Source: Phyto melanocephala (taxonomy: Eukaryota; Arthropoda; Insecta; Diptera; Rhinophoridae). Taken from it: a stretch of 64,000 nt of DNA. Under the pieces are notes generated by a model. It saw nothing but the letters and a program-made list of their open reading frames with translations. It searched no databases and had not been told where the DNA came from. The DNA lies in contig OW799233.1 of the NCBI GenBank assembly GCA_941918925.1, positions 141,114,223 to 141,178,222 on the forward strand, given 5' to 3'. Position numbers and translations under genes: made by a program. Numbering within the stretch: position 1 is the stretch's first letter; the number at the start of each line of letters is the position of its first letter. Of this stretch, positions 12,260-23,713 are shown piece after piece.

Positions 12260-12984
12260 AAATTTCGGTTATAAATGAAATATTATTTTATTCATATAGC
12301 TGCCGCGGCTGGCCTTACAGTACCCCACTCGATCGGACCAATTTTTGAGCACATTTTCGAGTGTATAGGGTTGTATCTCGGCAATGGCATCACGAATACA
12401 AATGCTCAATTGTCGCTGGTTTGTTTGCGTAACACTTGTCTTTAATAGCGGCCACAGAAAATATTCCAACGGTGTCAATCGCAGCTTCTTAGAGGCCAAT
12501 TGACATCACCGTTTAGGCTAATTTAACGGCCATCAAAAGTTGTACGAAATAAGTCGAATGTGGCACCTGCTGAAATCAGAAATCCTTCACATCAATATCA
12601 TGGAAAGCGGGCAGAAAGAAATCTGTTATCACGGTGCGATAGGTGTCTCTATTGAACATAATAGTTGCGCCATCCTAGTTCAAGAATATATGAGCCAATG
12701 AATCCTCTGCTTCAAACAGTTACTCGTAATGGTAGCATTGGCTTCTCTCAGACGGCGTTTGGTTTTTTTGAGCTCCAAATACGACAATTTTGTTTATTAA
12801 CGTACCCACTAAGATAAAAAAAAGTTTCGTCTGAATAGACGATAATTTTACGACATTTTCATGTAATTTCCAATAAATCTCAACGTTACTCAAGCGCTAA
12901 TGAATTGATTTTGGTCAGCGATGATAATATATTGAATTTTGAATCGCTGGTTCAAATTCAAACCGACAGATGGCTTAATCTTAT
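12260..12984 (-). pseudogene. Tc1/mariner-group transposase remnant (C-terminal part)
   Basis: The minus strand has an open stretch from 12499 down to 12269 with LTPLEYFLWPLLK near its start, IRDAIAEIQPYTLENVLKNW in the middle and CKASRGSYMNKIIF at the end. This is the C-terminal signature of a family of insect mariner-group (ITm) transposases, just after the last catalytic residue. Upstream, to about 12980, the frame is broken by stops and shifts. A fuller relative lies at 61850-62770 and an internally deleted one at 50682-51013. The inverted-repeat element D1 starts immediately at 12985 and may have truncated it. Confidence 0.72.
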
Positions 12985-13419
12985 GGTGTTTTCTTTTCTG
13001 ACGTAAATGTTGCATTAATTCTGCCCTATGCCTTTTTTTGTGTTCTTTTCTGAAAAATATGCAATATTATAAACGGGTGACATGTTATTTTGTAATAATG
13101 TTGTCATAAAAATGAGAAAAAATGTTACATGTCGTACGCTGAATTGAATCAAAGGGTTAGAATATTGCACTCTTTAACAGCTAATATTAAAAAGAAGAAT
13201 TAAGTTTTTCTAGTGGTTAAAAATAATTTTTGGTAACAAATTATTAAAATGGAAGCAAGAAATGCAGTTTTATATAAAATTAGGCTGTTATGTAAAAAAG
13301 GTGAAAATTTCTGTTCTATTCTGCTGATTATAAAGGTAGCATTTTATTAGGGTGCAGGTGACCTTTGAAAAGTGTTTAATAATAAAAGGGCAACATTGTT
13401 TGCTAGAAAAGAAAACACC
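12985..13419. mobile_element. Inverted-repeat element, family D, copy 1 (435 bp)
   Basis: Ends GGTGTTTTCTTTTCTGACG and TGCTAGAAAAGAAAACACC form a terminal inverted repeat, and both ends also share AATGTTGCA. A second copy, inverted, of almost the same length (437 bp) is at 57474-57910; the interiors align throughout (for example GGTGACATGTTATTTTGTAA here, its complement there). No coding content, so a MITE. Flanks suggest an AT-rich target but no clear duplication was found. Confidence 0.75.
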
Positions 13420-14506
13420 ATTAATTTTCTGAAACTTTATGAATAGGAATGTCGATTGACTGATGTCCATTTGTCACTGAGCTAGTTGAAATTAATTCTT
13501 AGAAGGCCTTACATAATGTATAGAACTGTATTGAGTAAAAATCTTTGTAAAAAAAATATAGTGGAATGAATACATTTTTATATATTTTTTAAGTTTATCA
13601 ATTTTCTAAAGTTAACAATTAATTTTTGAACACGAAGAAAACACCAATTTGAAAGAATTAATCTCTAAATTTATCCTGAGAAAAGCCGATAAGTCGGTTT
13701 AAAACTGGTTGCGATATAAGCCTCATAATACAACTGCCTCCTTGTTTTTCCTAAATTTTAGAAATTTAAATCAAACAACAGGGTTAAAATAGGTATTAAA
13801 TGAAAGTTGGAAAAAAAATTGCAATAGCATTTAAACTGAATTCATGTTAACCCTACGATAATATCGTTATACCTGTGTATATAATGGTTCGAGTTATTTT
13901 GAGAATCGGCAGAGCCAAATAAAGCACTTTTCCTCGTTTAAAAACAAAATTTCCAAGTTTGTATAGAGAAAAAAGTAACGACCAAAAACTCTGCAAACAT
14001 AATATGTATGTATATCTGTATGCATGTTAGAACAAAAAGTTTATATTTGTTTTAATAAAATCGTTAAAATTTTTATACTGAAAACAAATTATAATAGCTA
14101 TGAATTTACTGTTGTTAACCTATATTGATAACAAATAATCATATAAGTATTTTTCCGTTACGAAATTATCCCTATCTCTCGAATTTATTTTTATCCAATA
14201 ATTACCTACAATGACATACATGCAAATACGTTATTTATTTTTCGTATATTATCACTGGCATTAGTGCTCGCTGTACGTATTGTTGGTTATAAAGCAATAA
14301 AATATTTATTAACCTCAATTTTATACAATATTGATTTTCATCATGATGATTTTTAACAACAATAGTAATAATTTTTTTTTTGTACACTCGTTTGAAAATA
14401 CGTATGTACGTACAAATGTATTGTATTTACATATGGAATAAATGATTTTACTTAAATAAATGCAAGACTCATAAATTAAGGTATCACGAAACGCATAACT
14501 TCTTTG
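13420..14506. other. Spacer with a degenerate A/B repeat tail
   Basis: At about 13895-13945 GAATCGGCAGAGCCAAATAA followed by AGCACTTTTCCTCGTTT is a decayed version of the hairpin tail that ends families A and B. The rest is AT-rich and unassigned. Confidence 0.4.
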
Positions 14507-14690
14507 ACAAGGTGGTGTAAAAGTGTTAACCCTTTCCGAAGATGCTTGTGAAATGGCAGAAAATTTTGAATTCTGCAAACATTTGTGAAGTAAAAAGATA
14601 CAAAAACAATACGATATGAAAAATTAAAACATCAATTTTTAAAAAATTATAGTCTAAGCAAATTGGATGACAACTTTTGCGCCACCTTGT
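14507..14690. mobile_element. MITE, family I (184 bp)
   Basis: Terminal inverted repeats ACAAGGTGGTGTAAAAGT (left) and, reverse-complemented, ACAAGGTGGCGCAAAAGT (right) enclose 184 bp of non-coding sequence. Single copy in this window; superfamily not determined. Confidence 0.55.
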
Positions 14691-15733
14691 ATTTGCGAAA
14701 AGTTACAAATAATATTCTAGTTTGATCGATTCAATATTAAGTACCAAGGGTGACATATGTGAAACTTGAATATGCTGATCAATTGTCTTTAAAAAAAACC
14801 TAAACAAGAGCGGCAAGCGTTATGCTTACTGCTTACGCTGAAGTGACAAACCTAAACAAAAGCGACATGCTAGGAACACAATTAGGATAAACGACAAAAC
14901 TCGCCAAACACAACGAATCCGTCGCTCTTTAAATTCGACGTATAAAGCCCAATAACAACGAAGAAATAACATTTATGTGACCATAAAAAAATTAAATAAT
15001 TAAACATTAACAAAACCACAACTTAAAATAATTTTCATAGTTAAATTTCAATTCAATTTATTTTTTCAATGCACTTTAACAACTGGCAGAAATTTTTAAA
15101 TTTTTCAAAAAATATAAAATCAATTTAAAAAAATATAAAATTAATTAAAAATATATGTAATTCATATATTTATATAAAAATAAATCAATAAGTATCCTAT
15201 TTTAAATATTTTAAGTTTAAAGTAATTAAATGCACTTTGTTGCATTTATGTATTTAAAGTAGTCGGTACTTGCTGCAGACTGCTATATTTAAAAAAAATT
15301 AAGTTTTTTTTACAATGAAAAATATTTAAAGAACACATTATTACTAACGTTATCCACAGTTACCTTTTACTAACATTAACTTTAGAGGCAAGTTTTAGAA
15401 ATGGCCCTTAATGTTGTTTTCAAATGTTTAGACAATTTTTATTAAAATTTAAATGTATTAAATATAGTTTAATATGGAGAACAACAACAAAAATGTTTAA
15501 TAGTTACGGTTTTACCACAGATCTTTTCACAATGTGTGATTATCTTAATTTAACAAGAATCTTTTTTAAACCTTTACACTTTTGAAATGAAAATTTATTT
15601 TTTTTTAATTTTTTATAGCAGTTGACACATATTTAAAATACTTTAGCAGTTCTAAAAGATCTCTGGTGATATAAAACAGCGTTTGAAAATCGAAACCTTT
15701 ATATATATTGTTGACTTTTGAAAAGTGCTGAAC
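14691..15733. other. Spacer without a recognisable gene
   Basis: AT-rich DNA. A stretch at 14800-14960 is less AT-rich (two CTAAACAA.AGCG.CA motifs) but gives no coding frame. No supported feature. Confidence 0.4.
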
Positions 15734-17890
15734 TTTTTATACCCGCCACCAAAAAATGGTGGGGGTATATTCATTTTGTCATTCCGTTTGTAACACATCG
15801 AAATATCCATTTTAGACCCCATAAAGTATATATATTCTGAATCAGGGTTTGATTTAATGACGATCTAGCTATGTCCGTCTGTCTGTTGAAAGCACGATAG
15901 AGGTCGCACCGAAAAAGCTAGGGAGCTCATATTTTGCCAGAATCTTTCTTATAGACAAGGTTTGTTTGGTATTGAAAATGGGCTAAATCGGAATATTAGG
16001 AAGAGAGTTATAGCTCGAAAAGCAAGAGTAGGTCGAAAAAACCGTGTCCTTCGAACATCGAATAAAATGGAATTGTGTCCAAACGCATTAACGCAGACTC
16101 ATGAAACTTCGAATATATATTTCATGAGTAAAGACAATATTTTTCCCCGAAAATTATCTAAATCTATGCATTAGGAGTGGAGTTATCGATTAAAATGTAC
16201 GAAAATTTATACCGCACAGTGTATTTTTTGGTATATTTAAAAACAAAAACGTCATAAAAGCAACAAAATTGGATGTACGACTTTGAAATTTCGCACACTT
16301 TGTTTTTTGGTGAAACGCTTTTTTGTAAAGGAAAATCAATGTGCCACGCTCACTTTTATGCCCACCTCCCATATAACGTTTTACACAAAATTCATATAAT
16401 TTCACTATTAATATAGATTTTGGAATAATAAAGGACTATATTGAAACATCTAGGTTGTACTCATTAGCAAAAACAACTTTGACACGCCTACTATAACGCC
16501 CACTTTCCACGTTATCTACCGTTAATGAAATTTAAAAGCTTATAAAACCGCCAAAATTAGAGGTATGATGGTCAAGTTTGCTAAATATATCCCCCTAGGC
16601 AATGTCATTAATGTGCCAGAAAATAAAGGTGCCACGCACACTTTTACACCCACCGCCCATATAACGGCTTAACTCAAATTCATATAATTTCTCTATTAAT
16701 AAGGATTTTGGAATAATAAAGGGCTATATTGAAACATCTAAGTTGTACTCATTCGTAAAAACAACTTTGACACGCCTACTATAACGCCCACTTTCCACGT
16801 TATCTACCGTTAATGAAATTTAAAAGCTTATAAAACCGACAAAATTAGAGGTATGATGTTGAAATTTGCTACATATATCCTTCTAATCAATGTTATTGTT
16901 GTGCCAAAAAGCTTAGGTGACACGCCCACTTTAACGCCTACCTCCCATATAACGGTTTATCTTAAATTCATGTAATTTCTCTATTGACAACGTTTTTGGG
17001 AAAATAAAGGACTATATTGAAATATCTAAGTTGTATTTATTAGCAGAAACTTTATTGACACGCCTACTTTAACGCCCACTTTCATTGAAAGACTACATTA
17101 ACAAAAGCATTTTAGTAGCATATCGAAGTTATAAAGGGTGGTTAAATTTTAAGGGCCGATTTAAAATTAAATAAAACACAAATTATTTAAGAAATTACTA
17201 TCATTTATTTTTATAACGATAATATTTGTATGGTTCAATTATGTATTTAACAAAATATCGGCCAAATGCCCCCCCCCATCCTTAGCGCCACTCCTCTATC
17301 TGATGGTCCAAATTTTCAATGACAATGTTGATGCTCAATTGTTGGGCATGATGATGAGTCGAGGTTGACTGCTCTTTTGCCACACTATCGCAAAAAACAG
17401 CAATGTTTCCCATTCAACGAACTAAGAAGGCATTCACAGATTTTCTAACATTTCATACAGACCTGTTTTGTAGAAATTTAAATATTTTTCACCATTCTCC
17501 CGATTGTGGACGAATTTGAACGATTATGTTGATCAAAATAATTACGAAGTGCACAAAATGCATTTTGATTTGAAAGCCCATTTTTATAAAAAACCTGAAT
17601 AACTTTAACGCGTTGCTCATTTGCGTATCTTTCCACTGTTCAAATTAAGTTGATCTGAGATTGAGAAATGTCAAATGAAATGCAAAAAAAACTTGTTGTT
17701 TGTGTGGCTCATCTTCAACATGGGCCCTTAAAATTTAACCACGCTCTACAAAGAAAGTGATACATATTTTATTATAAAGAGATTAATCCATAATGATTAA
17801 CAAAATAATAAATATTGTGCTTTAAATGTACACAAAATTGGTGGTGGGTATAAAAGATTCGGCACAGCCGAATATAGTGCTATTACTTGT
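15734..17890 (+). repeat. Dispersed repeat family A, copy 2 (carries a mariner insertion)
   Basis: Near-complete copy from the TATACCCGCCACC hairpin to the ATTCGGCACAGCCGAAT hairpin and ATAGTGCTATTACTTGTT tail. Three tandem units of about 290 bp start near 16337, 16627 and 16917, each with GCCACGC.CACTTT and a CCCATATAACG motif. It is closely similar to copy 1 and holds mariner-like element K at the equivalent position. The frames at 15962-16174 and 16190-16405 lie inside the repeat and are not genes. Confidence 0.78.
17134..17746 (-). mobile_element. Internally deleted mariner-like element K, copy 2
   Basis: Bounded by TA (17132-17133 and 17747-17748). Inverted ends GGGTGGTTAAATTTTAAGGG and CCCTTAAAATTTAACCACGC. 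Same insertion point in the A repeat as K copy 1, so the two are copies of one insertion that travelled with the A repeat (or arose by duplication or conversion), not independent hits. The transposase remnant is broken, on the minus strand. Confidence 0.75.
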
Positions 17891-18027
17891 TATTACTCAA
17901 TTCTCTTTATTTTGGTATTCGATAAGTATGTAGTACTCAATCAAACAATACTTTGATCGACTTTATTTAAATTTAGTTTTCGAAAATATCGTTGCCTTAA
18001 TTTATAAAAGGCATATCACACATATAA

Positions 18028-18981
18028 CAATTAAGAGTGCTATATTCGACCGTGTCGAATCTGATAATACCCTTCACCATCATGTACATAGGTATAATTA
18101 ATCTATATTTCATATTATAGCCATTTTTTATTATTATTTCCTACGCCATCCTTGATTTTGAATTTTTACGTAGTTAACTGTATTCTACTAGTCAAGACAT
18201 TTAGTTTGATACCCATATTGATGGGGTTAAAAAAATTTTATACGCCATTTTCTTTTAGACGCCATCTTAGATGTTCAATGTTGAGGGTGTTCAAGAAGTT
18301 TCATTTAAAAATACCAGATTTGAACCACATATAAATTTATTGTCCGCACTATGTAGTGGCGGTCAACATAGATTTTTTTAAAGTGCTTATATTGCGGCAG
18401 TCAAGTGCTTTCCGATTATACCAATATTGACTCTCTCGGTTGTCTAGAAGCTGAAAAAATTGATTTTAGTTTGTATTTTTTTTATTTTTGTATATATTTT
18501 ATATATTTAAAAAAAATTTGTTTGCCTATAACTTTACCGATTAGAGCACGCTTTATCCAAAATTGTTCGCGAATATTTCTATATCTACAAATAGTAGCAA
18601 AGGTACCTATAAATTATTCTATAACTGAAAAATTTTAATTTTGTTGGTAAAAATATTTGAAAAAACAGAGGCAGTCGTGTTCTTTTGCTCATATCTCAGA
18701 AAATTATGGGGCGATTGTGCTGAATTTTAATAGCGATTCATTCCCGGATATTTCCAAAAGATTGATAGCATACACAGATCTGAGAACATATGATTGCTTC
18801 CTTAAGTTGATTTCAACCAACACACGCACAGACGGTCAGGGCTTAATCGACTCCTCTATTCATAAGCTTTCAAAAAATTTAAACTTTATGGGGTCGGAAA
18901 TGAAAATTGTAGAAATTAAAAACGGAATGACAAAGCTATATATGTATACCCTTATGCACCACAGGTGAAGGGCATAAAAAT
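18028..18981 (-). repeat. Dispersed repeat family B, copy 1
   Basis: Reverse orientation: the AGAGTGCTATATTCGACC tail and TACCCTTCACCATCATGTAC come first, and the 5' hairpin arm CACCACAGGTGAAGGGCATA closes the copy at about 18980. Internal hallmarks shared with other B copies are GTCCGCACTATGTAGTGGCG, CTCATATCTCAGAAA, TTCATTCCCGGATATTTCC, and a GACGGTCAGGGCTTAATCGA block. The open frames at 18152-18968 fall entirely within it and are not host genes. Confidence 0.75.
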
Positions 18982-20054
18982 AAGTATCTATTTTCAGGTG
19001 GAGACAAAAAATTTCTTAAAAGAATTTTTTTAATTTGCCAATTCATGCAAAAAGTATTAATGTGATTAAAAGTCCTTCAAAGAGAAAATAATAATTAACA
19101 AGGTCAAAGTAAAAAGACTCAATTTTGGAAATTTACAATTTTTGATTGGAGGTGAAAAAACGTCTTGGCAACACAGGTATGTACATACATTTGTGATGTT
19201 TGCAAAATGCCTTGTTAACTTTTCTCATTCAAAAACATGTCTATATTAACTACGATAAAAATCTATGTTTTACTTTTATACGAGTAGAATTAATTTATTT
19301 GCAACAGTTGTTTGTAAAAAAATTTTCTGTACATCACATCTACTACTTACAATAGATGAGAAAAATATTTTCTTGTAGCATAAAAGAGAATTTTATTAAG
19401 GTGAATAAGTTAACAGTACTCTTAATAGTATACCCTTATCGAAAGCTTTTATCAACCATAAATAAAGCTTTTATTTCAAAGTGACCAACAGTGTAAACAA
19501 ACTTTTTATAAAATAGAGGCCTTGTTGAACGATAAAAGTTACAAAAGATAAACGTGTTAAAAAAGTTCAGATTCTTTTATGGAAAATTTGATTGAAAGTC
19601 TAAACGAACATATTTTCTAACATACTTCCAATATCACTGTTTGTCTCATTCGACTGGATTGATGTTTTTTATTATTAAAAAACATTAAATTAACGAAATG
19701 CAAGCAAGATATTAAAAAATTTCTCTAAAAATTTAATTTAAAAGTAAGAATTGCGAAATTTTGCAAGATCAAATTATTCAATATTAGTTTCGGTAATTTT
19801 TCTAATAGTTGCTTAAGATGTGTCTGAAATCAATGTGCCCTGTAGCCCGATATAATCATTTTATTCTAACTGTAATATGTAAGTAATTATTTGAATTCCT
19901 TCTCCTCTTTTGGTCAAGATTTTGTAAGTGTAAAATTTCTTTGTGCCTAGCATGCACCCTCTTTACTTTCGAAAATATGACGTTTGCCTATGCCACGAGT
20001 TTCTAAATGTGTAATATTAAATATATTCTTATATTTTGTATTTTTTTATACTTA
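18982..20054. other. Spacer without a recognisable gene
   Basis: AT-rich sequence with no supported coding exon, RNA gene or transposon end. Confidence 0.4.
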
Positions 20055-20074
20055 TCTATATATATAAAAGTGAA

Positions 20075-20131
<57 letters not shown>

Positions 20132-20830
20132 GCTATAGACTCCGAAACTGTAAAACCGATCGGACTCAAACTTTGGCAAGTTGTTGTACACATACCAGGG
20201 AGTGTTTATGGGTGGAAAAAAGTGGGCGGGGCCACGCCCATAAAAATTAGTTATCAGTTTTAGCTACTTGCACTTGACCGATTTTTCTGAAACTTTGCAC
20301 ACATATCGAGCTGTCATGACTAAATAATTTCGAGATAAGAAAAGTGGGTGGGGCCACGCCCCTAAAAAAGTTTTAATTTTGAGGTACTTGCACTGGATTG
20401 ATTTTTCTGAAACTTTGCACACATATTGAGCTGTCACGACTTTATAATTTCGTGGTATAAAAAGTGGGCAGTGCCACGCCCATTAAAAAAAGGTATAATT
20501 TTGAGGTACTTGCACTGGACCGATTTTTCTGAAACTTTGCACACATATTGAGTTGTCATAACTATACAGTTTCGTATTTAGAAAAGTGGGCAGTGCCACG
20601 CCCATAAAAAAAGGTATCATTTTGAGGTACTTTCACTGGACCGATTCTTCTGAAACTTTGTACACATATTGAACTGTTATGACTTTACAATTTCGTGATT
20701 AGAAAAGTGGGCAGTGCCACGCCCATAAAAAAATTATAATTTTTAGGTTTTTGCACTTGATATTCAATTAAAATTCAGAATGCATTTTGATTCATTACGG
20801 GGCGTAGCAACGCGCGCCGGGCTTTTCTAG
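20055..20830 (+). mobile_element. Non-autonomous Helitron, copy 2 (776 bp) with internal tandem units
   Basis: 5' end TCTATATATATAAAAGTG after an A; 3' end AACGCGCGCCGGGCTTTTCTAG before a T (the last 4 bases CTAG). Body holds about four to five tandem units of roughly 120 bp, each with CGATTTTTCTGAAACTTTGC and AAAGTGGG..G.GCCACGCCC. Copy 1 has essentially one unit, so the length difference comes from unit expansion. A (TG)n run at 20079-20129 lies near the 5' end. No Rep/helicase coding. Confidence 0.85.
20079..20129. repeat. (TG)n microsatellite in Helitron copy 2
   Basis: About 25 uninterrupted TG units. It replaces the shorter TCTGTCTGTGTGTGTGTT stretch at the equivalent place in Helitron copy 1. 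Confidence 0.9.
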
Positions 20831-21969
20831 TAATATATAAAAAGCAATTACAAATGTATGTTAAAAATATTTTAAAAATAACTATATTAAAAATATTTCT
20901 ATTTTTTTCGAGTTTTCTCATTTAAAATATATTCAATGATTTATATAACTTAAAAATCTTAATTTTTCTTAATTCAGTCCCAAATTTCAATTATAGACAT
21001 GATTAAATTACTTAAAATCATTTTCGATAATTCTAGGAATTTTAATTAATTTTTGATACTGCTAAACTGATACTTTTCGCAATATATTTTCAATAAAAAA
21101 ATATTAATTTTCATTTAATTTTTCATTTAAAATGATACTATCGTTCTGTTTGTGCACAATATTGCCTAAAAATATAAAATAAAAAACAAAAACTGTTTAA
21201 ATTGAAAGCGGAAGAGGAAATGTGTGTTTGTATGTTTTATTTGAAACTACTACTTCAATTTCTAAAATTTGTTCACCAATGCTCTAGGTCTATCCTCCAA
21301 AAGGATATAGGCTATATTTCTGTTCAATTTTTAGGTGGGCGTGGTACCTCCCATACAAATATATTAATATATTTAATATATATTATGATATATTTTAAGA
21401 TCTAAAGCAGCTGTAAAAAAGCAAAATACAAAAATTTTTATATAATCTGTTATTTTTGGCTTAAGTTTATTTTTTGTACAGATTATTATACTTCCTAAAG
21501 CTATTATTGGTTTGGTTTTTTTTCAGTATACTTTAACACTTATACTTACAATTTAATATAATTATATTTAGAGGTATAATAATTTATATAAAAATTAACT
21601 TAAGTCAAAAATAATCCATTTCATGAAAACTTATAAATTAAAACTTCGAATAAACACAAGTATCAAAATCAAACTACAAAAAATTCTCAAAAATATTCAT
21701 AATAATAAAAAAACAACCTTACCAAAAAAATTCTCGAAAAAAAACAACATCAAATTGGCTTATTTATAAAATATTTTTATATATCTTATTTTTTTGATTA
21801 TCCACGTAATAAAAAAAATGTATGAGAACTTTAACTAAATTCTTAAAACATAAAAAAAGTAAAATATCAATAAGCTGCATGAGAAAATTGCTTTAAACTA
21901 TAAAAATGAAAATTGCACATGCTTATATAAAACAAATACATATTAATATATAAAAAACAATAAAAATTT
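20831..21969. other. AT-rich stretch, probably the body of a third Helitron
   Basis: Contains GGTGGGCGTGGTACCTCCCA at about 21335, similar to 37979-38000, and leads into a Helitron-type 3' end at 22005. The 5' end of this element could not be placed. The 67-codon frame at 21202-21405 has no coding character. Confidence 0.35.
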
Positions 21970-22005
21970 CTTTGTGGGTGTAGCGAAGCGCACCGGGCTC
22001 GCTAG
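21970..22005 (+). mobile_element. 3' terminus of a third Helitron
   Basis: GGTGTAGCGAAGCGCACCGG then GCTCGCTAG, followed by T. The GC-rich hairpin plus CTAG matches the ends of the two complete Helitrons at 10411 and 20830. It stands out sharply from the AT-rich surroundings. Confidence 0.65.
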
Positions 22006-22814
22006 TCGTTAATAAGAAGGGACATTTTTGTTCCCATGAAATTTTCATATAACTTTTTTAAAAATGCAAAAATAAATTTTTGCAACGTATTTTTGTATTA
22101 TGTCGACAATAAAAGTAATGCATTATGATCAGAATATGTTGCAAAAGGTTTAAAGTTTGAGTTTTGTAAGAAGTTTAATTTTTAAAAAGCAAAAAACATG
22201 AGTTTAGGAATACTTTCTATGTATTTTTAAATATTTTCATTAAATATATGCTTATAAAGTGAAAGATGATCACAGCTGTTGTAGAATCTTATTGATATCA
22301 GAGTTGGATATGAACATAGCCAAAAGCCTACAAATGTGACATGAATTGTGATATTTTAGTTTTATGTTCAAATCAAAAAATTATTTCGAATTCTAACACA
22401 AAACTAATTTATCAACACTTATGCTATTACTGTAATTTGTTGTTGTTTTAAAATCAAATTCTAATTGTTATCAGATTCCACAACAACCCTAAACAGTAGA
22501 TTTGCCTACATGCTGCATAAATATTTACCTACTAAATAATTCGTTGCAAAATGTCAAAACTATAAAGCTGGCTAAGATATTAAAACATTAACATAAAGCT
22601 AGTACTACATTGAGTTAATATTTTTAACACACAAAAGAGCTTTTATTTTACAACTCTGTAAAAAAACGTGTATGGCTAGGAGCTTCTAAAATAAACTTTA
22701 TGTTATACCAAATTTAGTTTTCAAATACACAATAAATTAGTAGTGATTAACAGTGGTGTTGGCATAAGTAGCAACATAAAACTTTACTAATTAGATATTC
22801 AAAAAAATATATAA

Positions 22815-23130
22815 AATATATAAAATACAGAGGCAATCGTGTTTGTTCTTACTCATATCTCAGCTCGTAATATGCCCAGATAACTCGTTTTCAAGAGCAA
22901 AATTTTTGAATTCGTGTTTGATAAATTAACACCAAATAAAAGTGTGGGCTTCAAAAGTTGATTTCAGCATATGGTCAGACGGACAGACGATCTTATTAAA
23001 ATCAATTTCTTTCTGTATCTATAAGTTTAAGGTCGCAAATGAATAATGTAGAAATTACAAGCGGAATGACAAACTTGTATACATATGTTCATTTATATAC
23101 CCATTTACACAATCGTGTGAACGGTATAAA
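22815..23130 (-). repeat. Partial repeat of family B
   Basis: Decayed copy in reverse orientation: CAGAGGCAATCGTGTTTGTT, CTCATATCTCAGC, a GGTCAGACGGACAGACGATC block, and AATGTAGAAATTACAAGCGG ahead of a terminal GTGTGAACGGTATAAAAA. It aligns with the corresponding half of B copies at 18028 and 34507. Confidence 0.6.
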
Positions 23131-23507
23131 AAAGTCGATACAACGAACACTAAAGGTGAAAAACGAGAGTTTTTACTGTTTGCCATTATTATCCCACAAT
23201 TATTCGATAACATACAATTGTCGATGTATTTTGTATCAAAACAAAAAAATTTATGTACCCTGCATGAAACCTAGGATTAAATGTCTTCAAGTCACTATTT
23301 CTGCCGACTATTTTGGTGACTATTGTTACTACCTTTGCCGACTTCACTACACTTTTTACAATTAAAAAAAAAGAACAGAAAAAATGCAAAAATTTTACAG
23401 TAAAAGTATTTCAGATAATAAACTGTACTTTACTTTTACATTTAGTTTATGAGGTAAAAAGAACGAATGGTTAAGATTAGAATTATTAAAATTAACTGGT
23501 TAACTGG

Positions 23508-23710
23508 GAGGGTGCCCCGATGGACTTGTTAGCAGTGTGCTGTTCTGCTAGTTTGGGGGTTGCGGGTTCGATTCCCGCCGGAGACTCTGGACTTGTCTGC
23601 TTCTTTTCTATTCTATTCTTACTTTTCTATTCAGGTATCACAAAGGTATCAATATAATGGACCCAAGTGAGCTGCACAACAGCTGCCTGTTCTACCTAAC
23701 CTAACCTAAC
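23508..23710 (+). mobile_element. tRNA-derived SINE
   Basis: The head has RNA polymerase III promoter boxes: an A-box-like TTAGCAGTGTGC at 23529-23540 and a perfect B box GGTTCGATTCC at 23565-23575, with the spacing of a tRNA gene. The head does not fold into a full cloverleaf (no matching acceptor stem). It runs into a non-tRNA body and ends in three CTAAC units. TAACTGG occurs on both sides (23501-23507 and 23707-23713), a likely target duplication that overlaps the tail. Read as a SINE and not a working tRNA gene. Confidence 0.75.
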
Positions 23711-23713
23711 TGG

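Noticed and set aside
18405..18968. 77- and 103-codon frames on the plus strand
   Set aside because: Both lie entirely in B repeat copy 1; the same region is broken in other B copies.
23039..23365. 108-codon frame
   Set aside because: Starts inside a decayed B repeat and runs into unique AT-rich DNA; no domain, no splice support.
23509..23590. Functional tRNA gene
   Set aside because: A and B boxes are present but no acceptor-stem pairing or convincing anticodon arm; the body and CTAAC tail make it a SINE.
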